Assembly: GCA_965224765.1 (NCBI GenBank)
Contig: CBDDAC010000007.1
Coordinates: forward strand, 62,001-126,000
DNA from: CAZDBA01 sp965224765
GTDB lineage: Bacteria; Planctomycetota; Planctomycetia; Pirellulales; Pirellulaceae
Length of the DNA stretch: 64,000 bases
Reading direction: 5' to 3'
Position numbers and translations under genes: made by a program. This document shows positions 19,761 through 28,957 of the stretch, piece by piece (position 1 is the first letter of the stretch; each line of letters opens with the position of its first letter). Below the pieces are notes generated by a model. It worked only from the letters and a program-made list of their open reading frames with translations, made no database searches and had not been told where the DNA came from.

Positions 19761-20348
19761 ATGCCCAAACTCAATCAAGACAAAACGTTTTTCTTCTGTG
19801 GGCTCGCCACCACGTCCCTTGGAATATTGATGCTTGGGGCGGCATTGGGCATTTTTTGGCAATCGTCAGACTCAGTCGAGCAAACTCACGTGAGCAACGT
19901 TGAGAAACTTTTCCTCGATGCAGACACCGCAACACGTGGAAAAAACATGTCCATGGCAACCGGGCAAATTTACGGCGATGTCGAAGGACTTTTTGTCCTC
20001 GATCATTTGACTGGCAGTCTTTCCTGCATCGTGCTCAGCCCGCGAAATGGCGTGGCAAGCCTGTTTTTCACCAATATCAATCGTGACCTCGGTGCGGAGA
20101 AGGCTGGCCAAAGTGACTTCCTTCTGTCTACGGGATATGTCAACGGCAATCGAGGCGGACGGGCTGGACGAAGCCGCAATGCGAATTGTGTTATCTACGT
20201 CGCTGACGGAAACACCGGAAAAGTTGCAGGCTACACGCTATCCTTCGATCAAACCAAGCTTGACAATGGACAGGGACAGGAAGGTTTACTGACTCTCGTT
20301 TGGGCTGGCGCTTCGCGAGAGAATGCCATCCGACGCGACCAAAACTAA
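19761..20348 (+). CDS. Single-pass membrane protein of unknown function
   Basis: A 195-residue protein. The ATG is preceded by GAGGAGTAACTG, a strong ribosome binding site. Residues 11-33 (FFCGLATTSLGILMLGAALG) form one membrane helix with a short cytoplasmic N-terminus. The exported part contains GDVEGLFVLDHLTGSLSCIV and YVADGNTGKVAGYTL, two similar beta-type segments like a partial propeller blade. No family was recognised. It is monocistronic and followed by a perfect terminator. Confidence 0.65.
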   Translation: MPKLNQDKTFFFCGLATTSLGILMLGAALGIFWQSSDSVEQTHVSNVEKLFLDADTATRGKNMSMATGQIYGDVEGLFVLDHLTGSLSCIVLSPRNGVASLFFTNINRDLGAEKAGQSDFLLSTGYVNGNRGGRAGRSRNANCVIYVADGNTGKVAGYTLSFDQTKLDNGQGQEGLLTLVWAGASRENAIRRDQN

Positions 20349-20387
20349 TTTTGCCGCTTCATTTGCAACCGAACGACAACTCTCGAA

Positions 20388-20417
20388 ATACGGACTTGGA
20401 ATCAAGTCCGTATTTTT
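20388..20417 (+). terminator. Rho-independent terminator between convergent genes
   Basis: ATACGGACTTG (20388-20398), loop GAAT and CAAGTCCGTAT (20403-20413) form an 11-bp perfect stem followed by TTTTT. It terminates the plus-strand membrane protein gene. Its 3' edge overlaps the stop codon of the convergent gene, and on the minus strand it is followed only by TTTCG. Confidence 0.9.
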
Positions 20418-21801
20418 ATGAATTGACCTCTTCAATTCCCGCTTCTAATTGAGTTAACGGTTGCCGAATCTGTTCCAGCGTATCCAGCGCAACACCCAAC
20501 AACTCAGGCGAGTCTTCTGAAAAGAGCAGTTCAAAATACGACTCGGGTTCGTCCAACCAGCGATTGAAAGCATTTACGAAATGCGGAATCACCCCATACT
20601 CACAGCCTTGCAATGCTTTACGAAACCCAGTGTTCATCGGTTTGAGGATGTAATCGGGAACACCCTCAAGTGATGACAGACCAAACACGGCAGAATGAGA
20701 AACGAACCAAGTGTCGCTTCCAATCATGGCAGCAAGTCGATCCATCGTAGACTCATCAATTCCCCGCAACATTGTCAACGTCCGTACGGCCTTCGAGCGA
20801 ACTTCGTCACTAGTATGGTCAACCAAAAACCGAAGGCCATCCAGAATCCCCTCGGTATTGAGCTTAATTTCTTCGATCGTCCACATTGCGTTCAAGACGA
20901 TAAACGGATTCGATGATTCCAGTTTTCCAACCAACAGGTTTTCTTGTTCAAGCGCAAGTCTCGGGTCATGTTGAAGATGCCTGATTGCCACAATTTGCTT
21001 GGACGGTGAGTCCAACTGGGCCATTCGCATCCAAGCAGATTGCGGCTGCTCAAGAATTCTTCCAGCGATTGTTTCAGGACCAAAGAATGAATCGCCCGTT
21101 TTCCAAAGATATTTTAACGACTTGTTCATCGGATTTCTGATATCAGGCCGCAAATACCTGGCCCAACCGGGCTTTGACTCTCCTCGAACCCAAGCGGCCA
21201 TCGCACATGCATAACTCAGCGCCCTTTGCACCAGGAATCCGTGGCGTTTATGCGACCACTGAGTAAAATCCCAGTCTGGAATGTTCTTCTCTACAAAACT
21301 GAAATTGCTGAGTGGAATCCCTAGACCACATGCGACGGTCGCCAAATCCACCAACTCGGGAAAATGAGCCAAGGGAAACTGTTTCTGATAAAGCAAATCC
21401 GCAACGACCTGGTGAATCAATGTTGTCACCGTCAACTGCATGTCCGATTGGAGTGTAGTATTCAGTGTGATAGTACGAGTTTGAGCATCATAACTACCTG
21501 GCAGACCGCCAAGCCCTTCACAGGATCCTCCACCTCAGCCCCCACCACCACAGACCTCCAGAGATTTCAAAGCTGTCTGCACCGAGATTGGAGCGACATC
21601 GATCCCCAAATGATCTCCAATTTTCTTCAAGACGTCATCGAGGTCCGTCCCGTCCGCTTGGCTGCCAAAGACAGCATCGGGAACCAATACCGGACGCCGC
21701 ATCAGCTCGCCGCCAAGGCACTCGGCGAGTTGCTGAGAATGAAACTCGACTCGCGCCTTTTCGTGGTCGGGTAAATTCGGAGTTGATTTTAGAAACAGCA
21801 T
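20416..21801 (-). CDS. Candidate selenoprotein (in-frame TGA, family with degenerate HExxH site)
   Basis: Two frames in the same phase, 21816-21535 and 21441-20416, are separated only by a TGA at 21537-21535. Reading that TGA as Sec gives one 461-residue protein from ATG 21801, with Sec89 in VCGGGG-U-GGGSCEGLGG. The sequence on both sides looks coding. The N-terminal part (RPVLVPDAVFGSQADGTDLD, HLGIDVAPISV) and the C-terminal part (TLIHQVVADLLY, ELVDLATVACGLGIPLSNF) match, from memory, one family of bacterial proteins in which a HELxH-like site precedes an E-x-LTDL segment. Here that site reads IHQVVADLL, so peptidase activity is doubtful. HEAT-like repeats follow from about residue 290. A SECIS-like hairpin sits at the right distance. 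Alternatives are a nonsense-mutated pseudogene or simple readthrough. Confidence 0.6.
21496..21514 (-). promoter_or_regulatory. SECIS-like hairpin downstream of the in-frame TGA
   Basis: In the mRNA CUUGGC, loop GGUCU and GCCAGG form a stem starting 21 nt after the UGA. The apical loop begins 27 nt after the UGA and starts with G. If U27 (counting from the U of UGA) is bulged, three bases separate it from GGU, the same geometry as the E. coli fdhF SECIS (U-GCA-GGUCU-GC). These features satisfy the published bacterial SECIS consensus (loop 16-37 nt after UGA, G in the first two loop positions). A chance hairpin cannot be excluded. Confidence 0.55.
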
Positions 21802-22115
21802 GGACAAAGTTACCAAGAAGGATCACAAAAAAACTGAGCGGGGAAACAACAGCACGCGCTCTTATCAATGTAGCGAACTTTTCATCAATCGTAAGAAACC
21901 GGGCTAGAACTCGCTATAGTTTGGCCCAACCTACACCAACCCGAGGTATCGCATGTCCTGTTGTTCGTAACAATCTCAAACAGGGCGGAGAGACTAAACG
22001 CTTGCAGATCGTTCAATTTCGCGTTCAAAAGGCCTTTATTTGTTATCTGGCAAACAACAAAAAAAGCGAATGCAAACAAGGCTTCTCCAAAATTGAAAGA
22101 ACCATCTTATCTGAC
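21802..22115. other. Gap upstream of the candidate selenoprotein gene
   Basis: About 310 bp lie between the stop codon of the short ALDH gene and the candidate selenoprotein gene, both on the minus strand. I see no gene or repeat here. It is long enough to carry a separate promoter for the downstream gene. Confidence 0.35.
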
Positions 22116-23015
22116 TTAATAGCCAGAACCAGAAACGCTGATTTGCTCGATTGGATGCCAAGTCGTTTTGACTTCGCAAAAATCTCGAATCAAATACGGG
22201 TTTTGGGTCTCTTCTTTTGTCCAGTCACCGGAATACGCCCGAATTCTTTTCACGTTGGTTGTCGCATGTTCTTTCAACTTTCGTAGATAGTCGGAGTCAT
22301 CGCCGTCATAGGCAACTGAATTCACATCCAGATGCTTGGCAAAATGCTCACCTAGCTCCTCTCGGTTCCCTGTCAACAAATTCACGACTCCACCAGGAAC
22401 ATCTGAGCTGTTCAAGACTTCAGCCAATGTAACTGCGGAAAGTGGCCTCGCCTCGGACGCCAGCGCTACACAGGTGTTTCCCGACGTCACAATTGGCGCG
22501 AGCAGAGAGACCAACCCCAGCAACGGACTCTCTTCTGAAGCGACCAAAAAAACGACGCCGGTCGATTCAAGGACTGAGAAGTTAAAATGGCTGGAAGCCA
22601 CGGGATTCACACTGCTGAAAATCTGTTGATACTTGTCACACCAACCGGCGTAATAAATTAGACGTCCGACACTGAGTTCAACCTCTGTCTTTGCCGCGGC
22701 CGCAGATAAACCTTGACGCTGCAACTCCGCCATAAACTGTTCTTTGCGGCCGTCCAGCATCTCAGCAATGCGATACAATATCTGCCCGCGGTTGTACGCA
22801 GTCCTAGACGCCCATCCTGCCTGGGCCGAACGTGCCGCAACAATTGCATTGCGAACGTCTTTACGTGATCCCAAACAGATATTCCCCAAGGACTTTCCTT
22901 TGACCGCTGGAGTATAAAACCGTCCCGATTCGGTGCGTGGAAACTTGCCGCCAATGTACATTTTGTACGTCTTCAAGACTTCCATTTGTCCGTTTTCTTT
23001 TGACTTGGCCATCAT
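22116..23015 (-). CDS. Short aldehyde dehydrogenase-like protein lacking the catalytic Cys half
   Basis: A 299-residue ALDH-superfamily protein. The N-terminal and NAD-binding parts are kept (IGGKFPRTESGR, ARSAQAGWASRTAYNRGQIL, IVTSGNTCVALASEARPLSA, VPGGVVNLLTGNRE), but the region with the nucleophilic Cys is absent. It ends with EVKTTWHPIEQ, which appears to be a genuine family C-terminus rather than a break. It lies 53 bp after a full-length ALDH and downstream of deoC. I infer a non-catalytic partner or subunit of that ALDH. The frame is intact, so it is not an obvious pseudogene. Confidence 0.75.
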   Translation of the reverse strand: MMAKSKENGQMEVLKTYKMYIGGKFPRTESGRFYTPAVKGKSLGNICLGSRKDVRNAIVAARSAQAGWASRTAYNRGQILYRIAEMLDGRKEQFMAELQRQGLSAAAAKTEVELSVGRLIYYAGWCDKYQQIFSSVNPVASSHFNFSVLESTGVVFLVASEESPLLGLVSLLAPIVTSGNTCVALASEARPLSAVTLAEVLNSSDVPGGVVNLLTGNREELGEHFAKHLDVNSVAYDGDDSDYLRKLKEHATTNVKRIRAYSGDWTKEETQNPYLIRDFCEVKTTWHPIEQISVSGSGY

Positions 23016-23068
23016 CAACTTTTCGAAAAATTATCTATCTGGTTACACAGCTTTATCGATCAACATAC

Positions 23069-24514
23069 TCAAAAACTCAAATATGCATCCAAGCCATGCA
23101 TGCCACCCTCGCGTCCAAAGCCGCTTTCCTTGTAACCGCCGAACGGTGAGGCTGGATCAAACTTGTTGTAGGTGTTCGCCCACACGACACCGGCTTTCAA
23201 TTGAGAAGTCATGTTGAAGATCTTAGCACCCTTGTCGGTCCACACACCCGCCGATAGTCCGTAAGGTGTGTTGTTGGCTTTTTTGATGACCTCGGCGACC
23301 GTCCGAAATGTTTGAACAGCCAAAACAGGACCAAAGATCTCTTCCTGAGCAATCCGGTTGGACTGCGCGACGTCCGTAAACAGGGTAGGGCGGCACCAAA
23401 AACCTTTTTGCGGTAAAGAACACTCCGGTTGATAAAACCCTGCACCCTCTTTTTGACCGATCTCCACGTATGACTGAATGGTCTGGAGTTGTCCCTTGGA
23501 ATTGATCGCGCCCACATCGGTGTTCTTGTCCAATGGATCACCGACAATCAATGAATTCATGCGATGCTTGAGTTTGCGAATCACTTCGTCGTGGATGGAT
23601 TCTTGAACGAACAAGCGACTTCCCGCACAACATACATGCCCCTGATTGAAATAGATTCCGTTGACGATGCCCTCAACGGCCTGATCAATCGCGGCATCTT
23701 CAAAAATGATATTCGCTGCTTTTCCTCCAAGCTCCAGAGTGCAGCTTTTTTCGCTACCCGCAATCGATTTCTGAATGATCTTGCCGACATCCGTCGAACC
23801 GGTGAACGCCACTTTGTTAACATCGTCATGATTGACGATTGCGGCACCCACCTCGCCATGACCGGTTATGATGTTGACAACACCCGGTGGAAGTCCTGCT
23901 TCTTGAATGATCTCAGCCAATTTCAAGGCAGTCACCGAAGTCGTCTCGGCCGGTTTCAAGACAACGGTGTTGCCCGCAGCCAAGGCTGGGGCAATTTTCC
24001 AAGCTGCCATCAATAGCGGAAAATTCCAGGGAATGATTTGCCCGGCAACTCCTAAGGGTTTCGGATTGCGATTGGGAAAGGCATACTGAAGTTTGTCGGC
24101 CCAGCCTGCGTAGTAGAAAAAGTGCGCCGCAGCCAAAGGTATATCCACGTCGCGTGATTCGCGGATTGGCTTTCCGCCATCCATGGACTCAAGCACTGCC
24201 AATTCTCGGCCACGCTCTTGAACCATACGAGCAATTCGAAAAAGATATCGCCCGCGTTCGGCTCCCGACATTTTGGACCAAGGTCCCTCAAACGCCGACC
24301 TTGCAGCCTTTACTGCTTTAGTGACATCTGCCGTCGTGGACTCAGTGATTTCCGCGACCACTTCTTCCGTAGCAGGATTAATACTTTGAAATCGCTTCCC
24401 TCCCGAGGATTTCACGAATTTGCCGCCGATGAAAAGGTCATATTCATCTTTCAGCGACACATGACTCGTGCTTTCGGGCGCCGGAGACAATTCCCAACTA
24501 GTTGATTCACTCAT
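23069..24514 (-). CDS. NAD-dependent aldehyde dehydrogenase
   Basis: A 481-residue full-length ALDH that oxidises an aldehyde to the acid. Asn164 (IIPWNF), Glu261 (LELGGK), Cys295 (FNQGHVC) and the C-terminal PFGGYKESGFGREGG motif are all in place. It lies 77 bp after deoC on the same strand. With DeoC releasing acetaldehyde and glyceraldehyde 3-phosphate from deoxyribose 5-phosphate, acetaldehyde is a plausible substrate. The adjacent short ALDH suggests a heteromeric enzyme. The exact substrate is inferred. Confidence 0.9.
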   Translation of the reverse strand: MSESTSWELSPAPESTSHVSLKDEYDLFIGGKFVKSSGGKRFQSINPATEEVVAEITESTTADVTKAVKAARSAFEGPWSKMSGAERGRYLFRIARMVQERGRELAVLESMDGGKPIRESRDVDIPLAAAHFFYYAGWADKLQYAFPNRNPKPLGVAGQIIPWNFPLLMAAWKIAPALAAGNTVVLKPAETTSVTALKLAEIIQEAGLPPGVVNIITGHGEVGAAIVNHDDVNKVAFTGSTDVGKIIQKSIAGSEKSCTLELGGKAANIIFEDAAIDQAVEGIVNGIYFNQGHVCCAGSRLFVQESIHDEVIRKLKHRMNSLIVGDPLDKNTDVGAINSKGQLQTIQSYVEIGQKEGAGFYQPECSLPQKGFWCRPTLFTDVAQSNRIAQEEIFGPVLAVQTFRTVAEVIKKANNTPYGLSAGVWTDKGAKIFNMTSQLKAGVVWANTYNKFDPASPFGGYKESGFGREGGMHGLDAYLSF

Positions 24515-24591
24515 TGATTTTCTCGGTAAGTAATGGACTTTGACCGAAGCAGGTCAAAATAGCCTCCAACGTGATGAACTCCGCTCAGCCG

Positions 24592-25494
24592 CTAGTCGAT
24601 CGAAAAGTAGTCGGCACTTTGATATACACCTGTTTGTTGTTTTACGATTTGCATGAGAACGTCATTGGCGAGTGAACTGGCTCCAAAACGAAACCACTCG
24701 TTCGTCAACCATTCCGGGCCCAGCGTTTCTTTGACCATAATAAGATAATGCAGGGCCAGTTTGGAATTGGAGATACCCCCAGCCGGCTTCATTCCCACCA
24801 TCTCTCCAGTCGCAAAGTAGTGGTCGCGAATCGCTTCCAACATTACCAATGTTACTGGCATGGTCGCCGCGGGCTTGATCTTGCCGGTCGAAGTTTTGAT
24901 AAAGTCTGCACCTGCCGCAATCGCAATATCACTAGCTCGCCGCACATTATCAAGCGTGCCTAACTCACCCGTTTCGAGAATCGTTTTCAACCTAGCGGCG
25001 CCACATGCTTCTTTGACTTTGGCAATTTCGTCAAATACATACTGATGGTCTCCACCATGAAATTTACCCCGGCTAATCACCATGTCGATTTCATCCGCGC
25101 CACCATCGACGGCCATTTTCACATCATCCAATTTGATTTCCAACGACGAGTTTCCGCTGGGAAACGCGGTGGCGACCGAAGCGACCTTGATCTGGGAATC
25201 AGCCAACTCTCGTTTGGCAGTGACCGCAAAATTGGGATAGACGCATACCGCTGCAACGGTCGGCAATCCCTCGACCGCATCATGAAGATGCCGTGCCTTG
25301 TAGCAAAGTTGCCGAACCTTGCCTTCGGTGTCCATCCCTTCAAGCGTCGTCAAATCGATCATGCTCAAAACCATTCGCAGTCCATCTGATTTGGCAGACG
25401 TCTTGATACTGCGAGTCCTGAATCGCCCAGCGCGTTCCACGACACCAACTTGATCAATTGAGGGAGAAGTTAAGGGGAGGGCAAGCTTAGACAC
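24592..25494 (-). CDS. deoC: Deoxyribose-phosphate aldolase
   Basis: A 300-residue class I aldolase that cleaves 2-deoxy-D-ribose 5-phosphate to glyceraldehyde 3-phosphate and acetaldehyde in the cytoplasm. The Schiff-base lysine is Lys200 in FIKTSTGK. The early IDLTTLE segment, Asp137 (DEIDMVISRG) and the MKPAGGIS lysine complete the active site. It is longer than the compact E. coli type because of a 35-residue N-terminal extension. The start is GTG at 25494. It heads the deoC-ALDH-short ALDH cluster, an arrangement also known from actinobacteria. Confidence 0.92.
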   Translation of the reverse strand: MSKLALPLTSPSIDQVGVVERAGRFRTRSIKTSAKSDGLRMVLSMIDLTTLEGMDTEGKVRQLCYKARHLHDAVEGLPTVAAVCVYPNFAVTAKRELADSQIKVASVATAFPSGNSSLEIKLDDVKMAVDGGADEIDMVISRGKFHGGDHQYVFDEIAKVKEACGAARLKTILETGELGTLDNVRRASDIAIAAGADFIKTSTGKIKPAATMPVTLVMLEAIRDHYFATGEMVGMKPAGGISNSKLALHYLIMVKETLGPEWLTNEWFRFGASSLANDVLMQIVKQQTGVYQSADYFSID

Positions 25495-25595
25495 GAATCG
25501 CCGTGGGGTAGAGAAAGACGTTCAAATACGCGATCTATCGTATTCGCCATGGCTACATTTTGGAATGAGTAAAGACGAAAACTTGCCTACACCAC

Positions 25596-27857
25596 CTATC
25601 GCTTCGGCAAGGCGACAGTATCGACACTTTGAAAAGATGAGGCCGAGGAAGTTTCACTGGTCGGAGAAAAAACCCGAGCCAATCTTTGTCGAGAATCTCG
25701 CGTTGACTTGAGTACCAAAAACCAAAGTCCAAGCGCGACGGCCAGAAGTAAGCAACTGGCGATCGAACCCAGCCAAGCCAAATGCCGTCCAAGTTTCTTT
25801 GCCGGCTCTATGATGGTCTGATAGTCCTCAACAGCGATCACAAACAAGCCAGTATTCCGCTTGCTTCGCTCGTTCCCGCCGCCCGCAGTATTGAAATCAG
25901 TAAACAAAATTTCCGCACCTGCAGCGATCCGGTCGGATCGATAATCGGTCCCTAGCTCTTGCTCGCCAATCGGATCCTGAAATCGGTCTGACAATTCAGG
26001 ATTCGTTTCGTTGCCAAGATGCACAGAGTTCATGTCGACTTGGCAATGAGTCAAAGATGCGTCAAGTTTTTCTTGTCCTTCTTCTCTCAATAGATGGTTA
26101 AACAAGGGATGTTCCAAAACGATTCCCTGATGCGATCCAGGCCGACCATCGATCATCATCGCGTACTGTGTCTTGACCTTGTCGAACTCCACAAAGTCGC
26201 CCATTTCGACGGTCAGTCCAATCACGCCGAGAAACTCAGAATCGTCGAAGACGGGTGTTGAAAAAGCGATTTTCCAGGTCGAGGTTGCATCACTGAAGAA
26301 GATGGCTGAAACATGCAAATCCTTCACATGAGGACGGTTGGAAAAATCTTCGATGACGGTGTACTTTTTCGGAGCGTTTTCCGATTCATCGATCAGATCA
26401 TTCTTGAGTCCCGTGAAATAGGAGCGATAGGAATAGTTCTTGCCACGAGTCGGCGCACTTGGCGGTTTTTCAAAGACGGAGGCAACCTGGATCCCGTAGG
26501 GATCATAGATCCACCAACTTGCCGCCTTGGGCAAATCGTTATCGACTCGAGCTTCTAAAAAACCCTGAAGCTCATTTCGCTCAGGATGCGATTCAAACTG
26601 TAACCGAACTGCGTCGAACTTGACATTGCCGTTATGATTTGGGTCCATCAGCTGACATCGCAAGTCCAACAAACTTTCATTTTCAAATGCTTCTGCCATG
26701 GCAACTTTCGTCGTTCGATTCTCGGCGAGCGACTTGATCGCCAACATGTATCTGTCGACTTTTTCGGATGCGCTTCGTGCCGCCAATCGAGCTGCAAAGG
26801 AGTTGCTTTCAATGGATTTTTGAGTGACGGCAGCGTCTGTATTGCTGACCGCTCGCTGGTAGGCGTACCAGCCAAACGGACCAATCACCAGCATCAACAA
26901 AAACGGGCCTACCAACCCCAGCATTAACAAAGGCCGGAAAGCGATGCTTTCCTGACGCTGACGCAATGCAAGAAGAACACTCTGCACACTCTCAAATCGC
27001 TTTTTGGGATCCGGCGTGACACAGCGATCAATGATATCGGCCAATGGACGATCCACGCCCGGCACCTTGCGATGTTCGGTAGGGCGAGGAGCTCGCTTGA
27101 TCGTGTCACGATAAATCTTCAAACGGTCTCGCGTGTCCCGGGTCGACTCAATCCGCTCGGAAAGACTTTTGTCTCGATACGGCGGCTCCCCCGTCAACAT
27201 GCTGTACAACAAAGCCCCCAACGCATAAACATCCCACCTGGCATCAGGCAATGCTTCAAGATCAGCCTGTTCCGGTGCCATGTAGTACAGGGTCCCCAGG
27301 GCTCCGGTTCCCTCAGTTGACAATCGCGATTGCCCAAAGTCCGCCAATCGCGGCTTGCTATCCTGATCCAAAAGAATGTTTCCAGGTTTGATATCGCAGT
27401 GCAAAACACCCTTACCGTGCAAATGCATCAAGCCGGTCGCAATCTCTTCAAACATTTCCACCGCGTCGTCGACGGGAATTTTTTGCTGCTCGTTCAGCCG
27501 ATCTTCCAGCGAACCGTGCTCGATATAGTCCATCACATAATAGGGTGGAGTCGCGTCCCAGCCGACATCGAGCAATTGAACGACATACCGATCCGCTGCG
27601 AGCACGACAAGCTTTTCGACTTCTTGGGCCAAAAGAGCGACATCGGATTTGGAACGACGCGTGTAGAACTTGATAGCGACACGACGCCCAGTGTTTTGAT
27701 CGGTTGCCGACCAGACCTCTCCGTAGGCACCCGAACCCAAAAACATATTGATTCGATAGCCATCAATTTGCGCAGGCGGTTTCGACGGTTCCAGGCTTAA
27801 CTCTTTCGCCTTTTGCCGTTCTGCGGGATTCTGTTGCTGCGTTTTATCGTCGGACAT
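25596..27857 (-). CDS. Transmembrane Ser/Thr kinase with an extracytoplasmic Cache-like sensor
   Basis: A 753-residue protein. The kinase domain covers residues 34-305: glycine loop GSGAYGEV, Lys63, HCDIKPGN (Asp155), DFG (Asp173), APEQ. The arginine of HRD is Cys154, so it is a non-RD kinase. A helix follows (LLMLGLVGPFLLMLVIGPFG), then a roughly 340-residue sensor region with Cache features (WWIYDPYGIQVAS, YSYRSYFTG, FSTPVFDDSEFLGVIGLTV), then a second helix (LGSIASCLLLAVALGLWFLV) and a short tail. It should sense a small ligand outside the membrane and phosphorylate cytoplasmic targets. The ligand is unknown. Confidence 0.9.
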   Translation of the reverse strand: MSDDKTQQQNPAERQKAKELSLEPSKPPAQIDGYRINMFLGSGAYGEVWSATDQNTGRRVAIKFYTRRSKSDVALLAQEVEKLVVLAADRYVVQLLDVGWDATPPYYVMDYIEHGSLEDRLNEQQKIPVDDAVEMFEEIATGLMHLHGKGVLHCDIKPGNILLDQDSKPRLADFGQSRLSTEGTGALGTLYYMAPEQADLEALPDARWDVYALGALLYSMLTGEPPYRDKSLSERIESTRDTRDRLKIYRDTIKRAPRPTEHRKVPGVDRPLADIIDRCVTPDPKKRFESVQSVLLALRQRQESIAFRPLLMLGLVGPFLLMLVIGPFGWYAYQRAVSNTDAAVTQKSIESNSFAARLAARSASEKVDRYMLAIKSLAENRTTKVAMAEAFENESLLDLRCQLMDPNHNGNVKFDAVRLQFESHPERNELQGFLEARVDNDLPKAASWWIYDPYGIQVASVFEKPPSAPTRGKNYSYRSYFTGLKNDLIDESENAPKKYTVIEDFSNRPHVKDLHVSAIFFSDATSTWKIAFSTPVFDDSEFLGVIGLTVEMGDFVEFDKVKTQYAMMIDGRPGSHQGIVLEHPLFNHLLREEGQEKLDASLTHCQVDMNSVHLGNETNPELSDRFQDPIGEQELGTDYRSDRIAAGAEILFTDFNTAGGGNERSKRNTGLFVIAVEDYQTIIEPAKKLGRHLAWLGSIASCLLLAVALGLWFLVLKSTRDSRQRLARVFSPTSETSSASSFQSVDTVALPKR

Positions 27858-27990
27858 CAGAGGTCGATTTCAAGATATTTTTTCTTCCATCAATCTATCG
27901 GTTCAGGGAAACCCTCACAACAGACCCATGCCGCCTTTTCAAGTCCACCCATCAAAGGATAATGCATACAACTGTTTTTAAGGATCACAC

Positions 27991-28641
27991 ATGCCCCCAA
28001 TCAAAGCCGTTGTATTTGACATGGACGGTCTGATGTTCAATACAGAAGACTTGTACGACCTCGTCAGCCATTCCTTACTTGCCCGTCGCGGCAAAACGTT
28101 TACCCATGAACTCAAGATGAAAATCATGGGCTTACCAGGCTCACAGGCCTTCCAAGTCCTCAAGGATGACTGCGAGTTGGACGATTCAATCGAAGAACTG
28201 GATCGAGAGCTTCACAGCGATTTTTTTCGGCGACTCCCCCAACATATCCAAATGATGCCGGGGTTATCTGCATTGCTGGATCGCCTGGAAGCACTGAAGA
28301 TCCCAAAAGGAGTTGCGACCAGTAGCGAACGAGAGTTAGCCCACCAAGCTTTAGGTACGTTTGAACTACAACCAAGGTTCGAGTTCATTTTAACCTCAAA
28401 CGATGTGACCAACGGCAAGCCCCATCCCGAAGTTTACGAGCTGGCAGCGAGTCGATTCCAAATTCATCCCGGCGAAATGCTGGCTCTCGAGGACAGCGTG
28501 ATCGGAAGCACGGCCGCTGCCGCTTCCGGGGCCTTCACCATCGCCGTCCCGGGAACCCACAGCATCAACGGCGACTTCTCTCATGTGGATCATGTCGTCG
28601 AGTCATTGAAATCACCAACGGTGCTCAACCTCTTTGAATGA
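27991..28641 (+). CDS. HAD-superfamily phosphatase/phosphoglucomutase-like
   Basis: A 216-residue HAD subfamily IA hydrolase. The first motif VVFDMDGLMFNTE gives nucleophile Asp10 and acid Asp12, motif II is VATSSER, and motif III/IV is KPHPEVYELA with LALEDSVIG. A helical cap lies between motifs I and II. Members hydrolyse sugar phosphates or nucleotides, or isomerise beta-phosphoglucose; the group cannot be fixed here. AAGGAT precedes the ATG. The gene is alone and divergent from the sensor kinase. Confidence 0.88.
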   Translation: MPPIKAVVFDMDGLMFNTEDLYDLVSHSLLARRGKTFTHELKMKIMGLPGSQAFQVLKDDCELDDSIEELDRELHSDFFRRLPQHIQMMPGLSALLDRLEALKIPKGVATSSERELAHQALGTFELQPRFEFILTSNDVTNGKPHPEVYELAASRFQIHPGEMLALEDSVIGSTAAAASGAFTIAVPGTHSINGDFSHVDHVVESLKSPTVLNLFE

Positions 28642-28694
28642 GCAACACCGTTCAATCGCTCAGATTGGAGGGTGTTTTGACGACCGCTTCCAGC

Positions 28695-28822
28695 CGAGTG
28701 CTTCATCCAACCTGAACTGGTGGGTGCCATGCTTTGCGATTGCACGAGCATGCTCACGCAAGCGTGAAGCATGGCACCCACGGAAACTGGTCAAATCAGC
28801 TCTGTCGAACCACAAGGTCTGT
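28695..28822 (+). repeat. Interspersed repeat, plus-strand copy
   Basis: Matches the reverse complement of 3868-3990. It contains a palindrome (GGGTGCCATGCTTTGCGATT against GAAGCATGGCACCC). The head AGTGCTTCATCCAACC corresponds to the CTAGTGCTTC head of other copies. It fills the gap between the convergent HAD and secreted protein genes, where no gene is seen up to 28957. Confidence 0.8.
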
Positions 28823-28957
28823 CTTCCCCACGTTGGGCATACTTGTCGTTCATGCATGAACGACAAGTGAAACATTCTCAACAGCACGAATTCCCAGTTT
28901 CTGGCAATGATGGATTTGCTCCACCAACGGGCAATTCAATCGAAAGTTTGCCCCAAT

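Noticed and set aside
21588..22286. 232-codon plus-strand ORF opposite the candidate selenoprotein gene
   Set aside because: It runs antisense to a coding frame that matches a protein family and has no domain of its own.
22116..23015. Short ALDH as a pseudogene by frameshift
   Set aside because: The frame is unbroken, ends with a plausible family C-terminus, and no missing half is found in another frame downstream.
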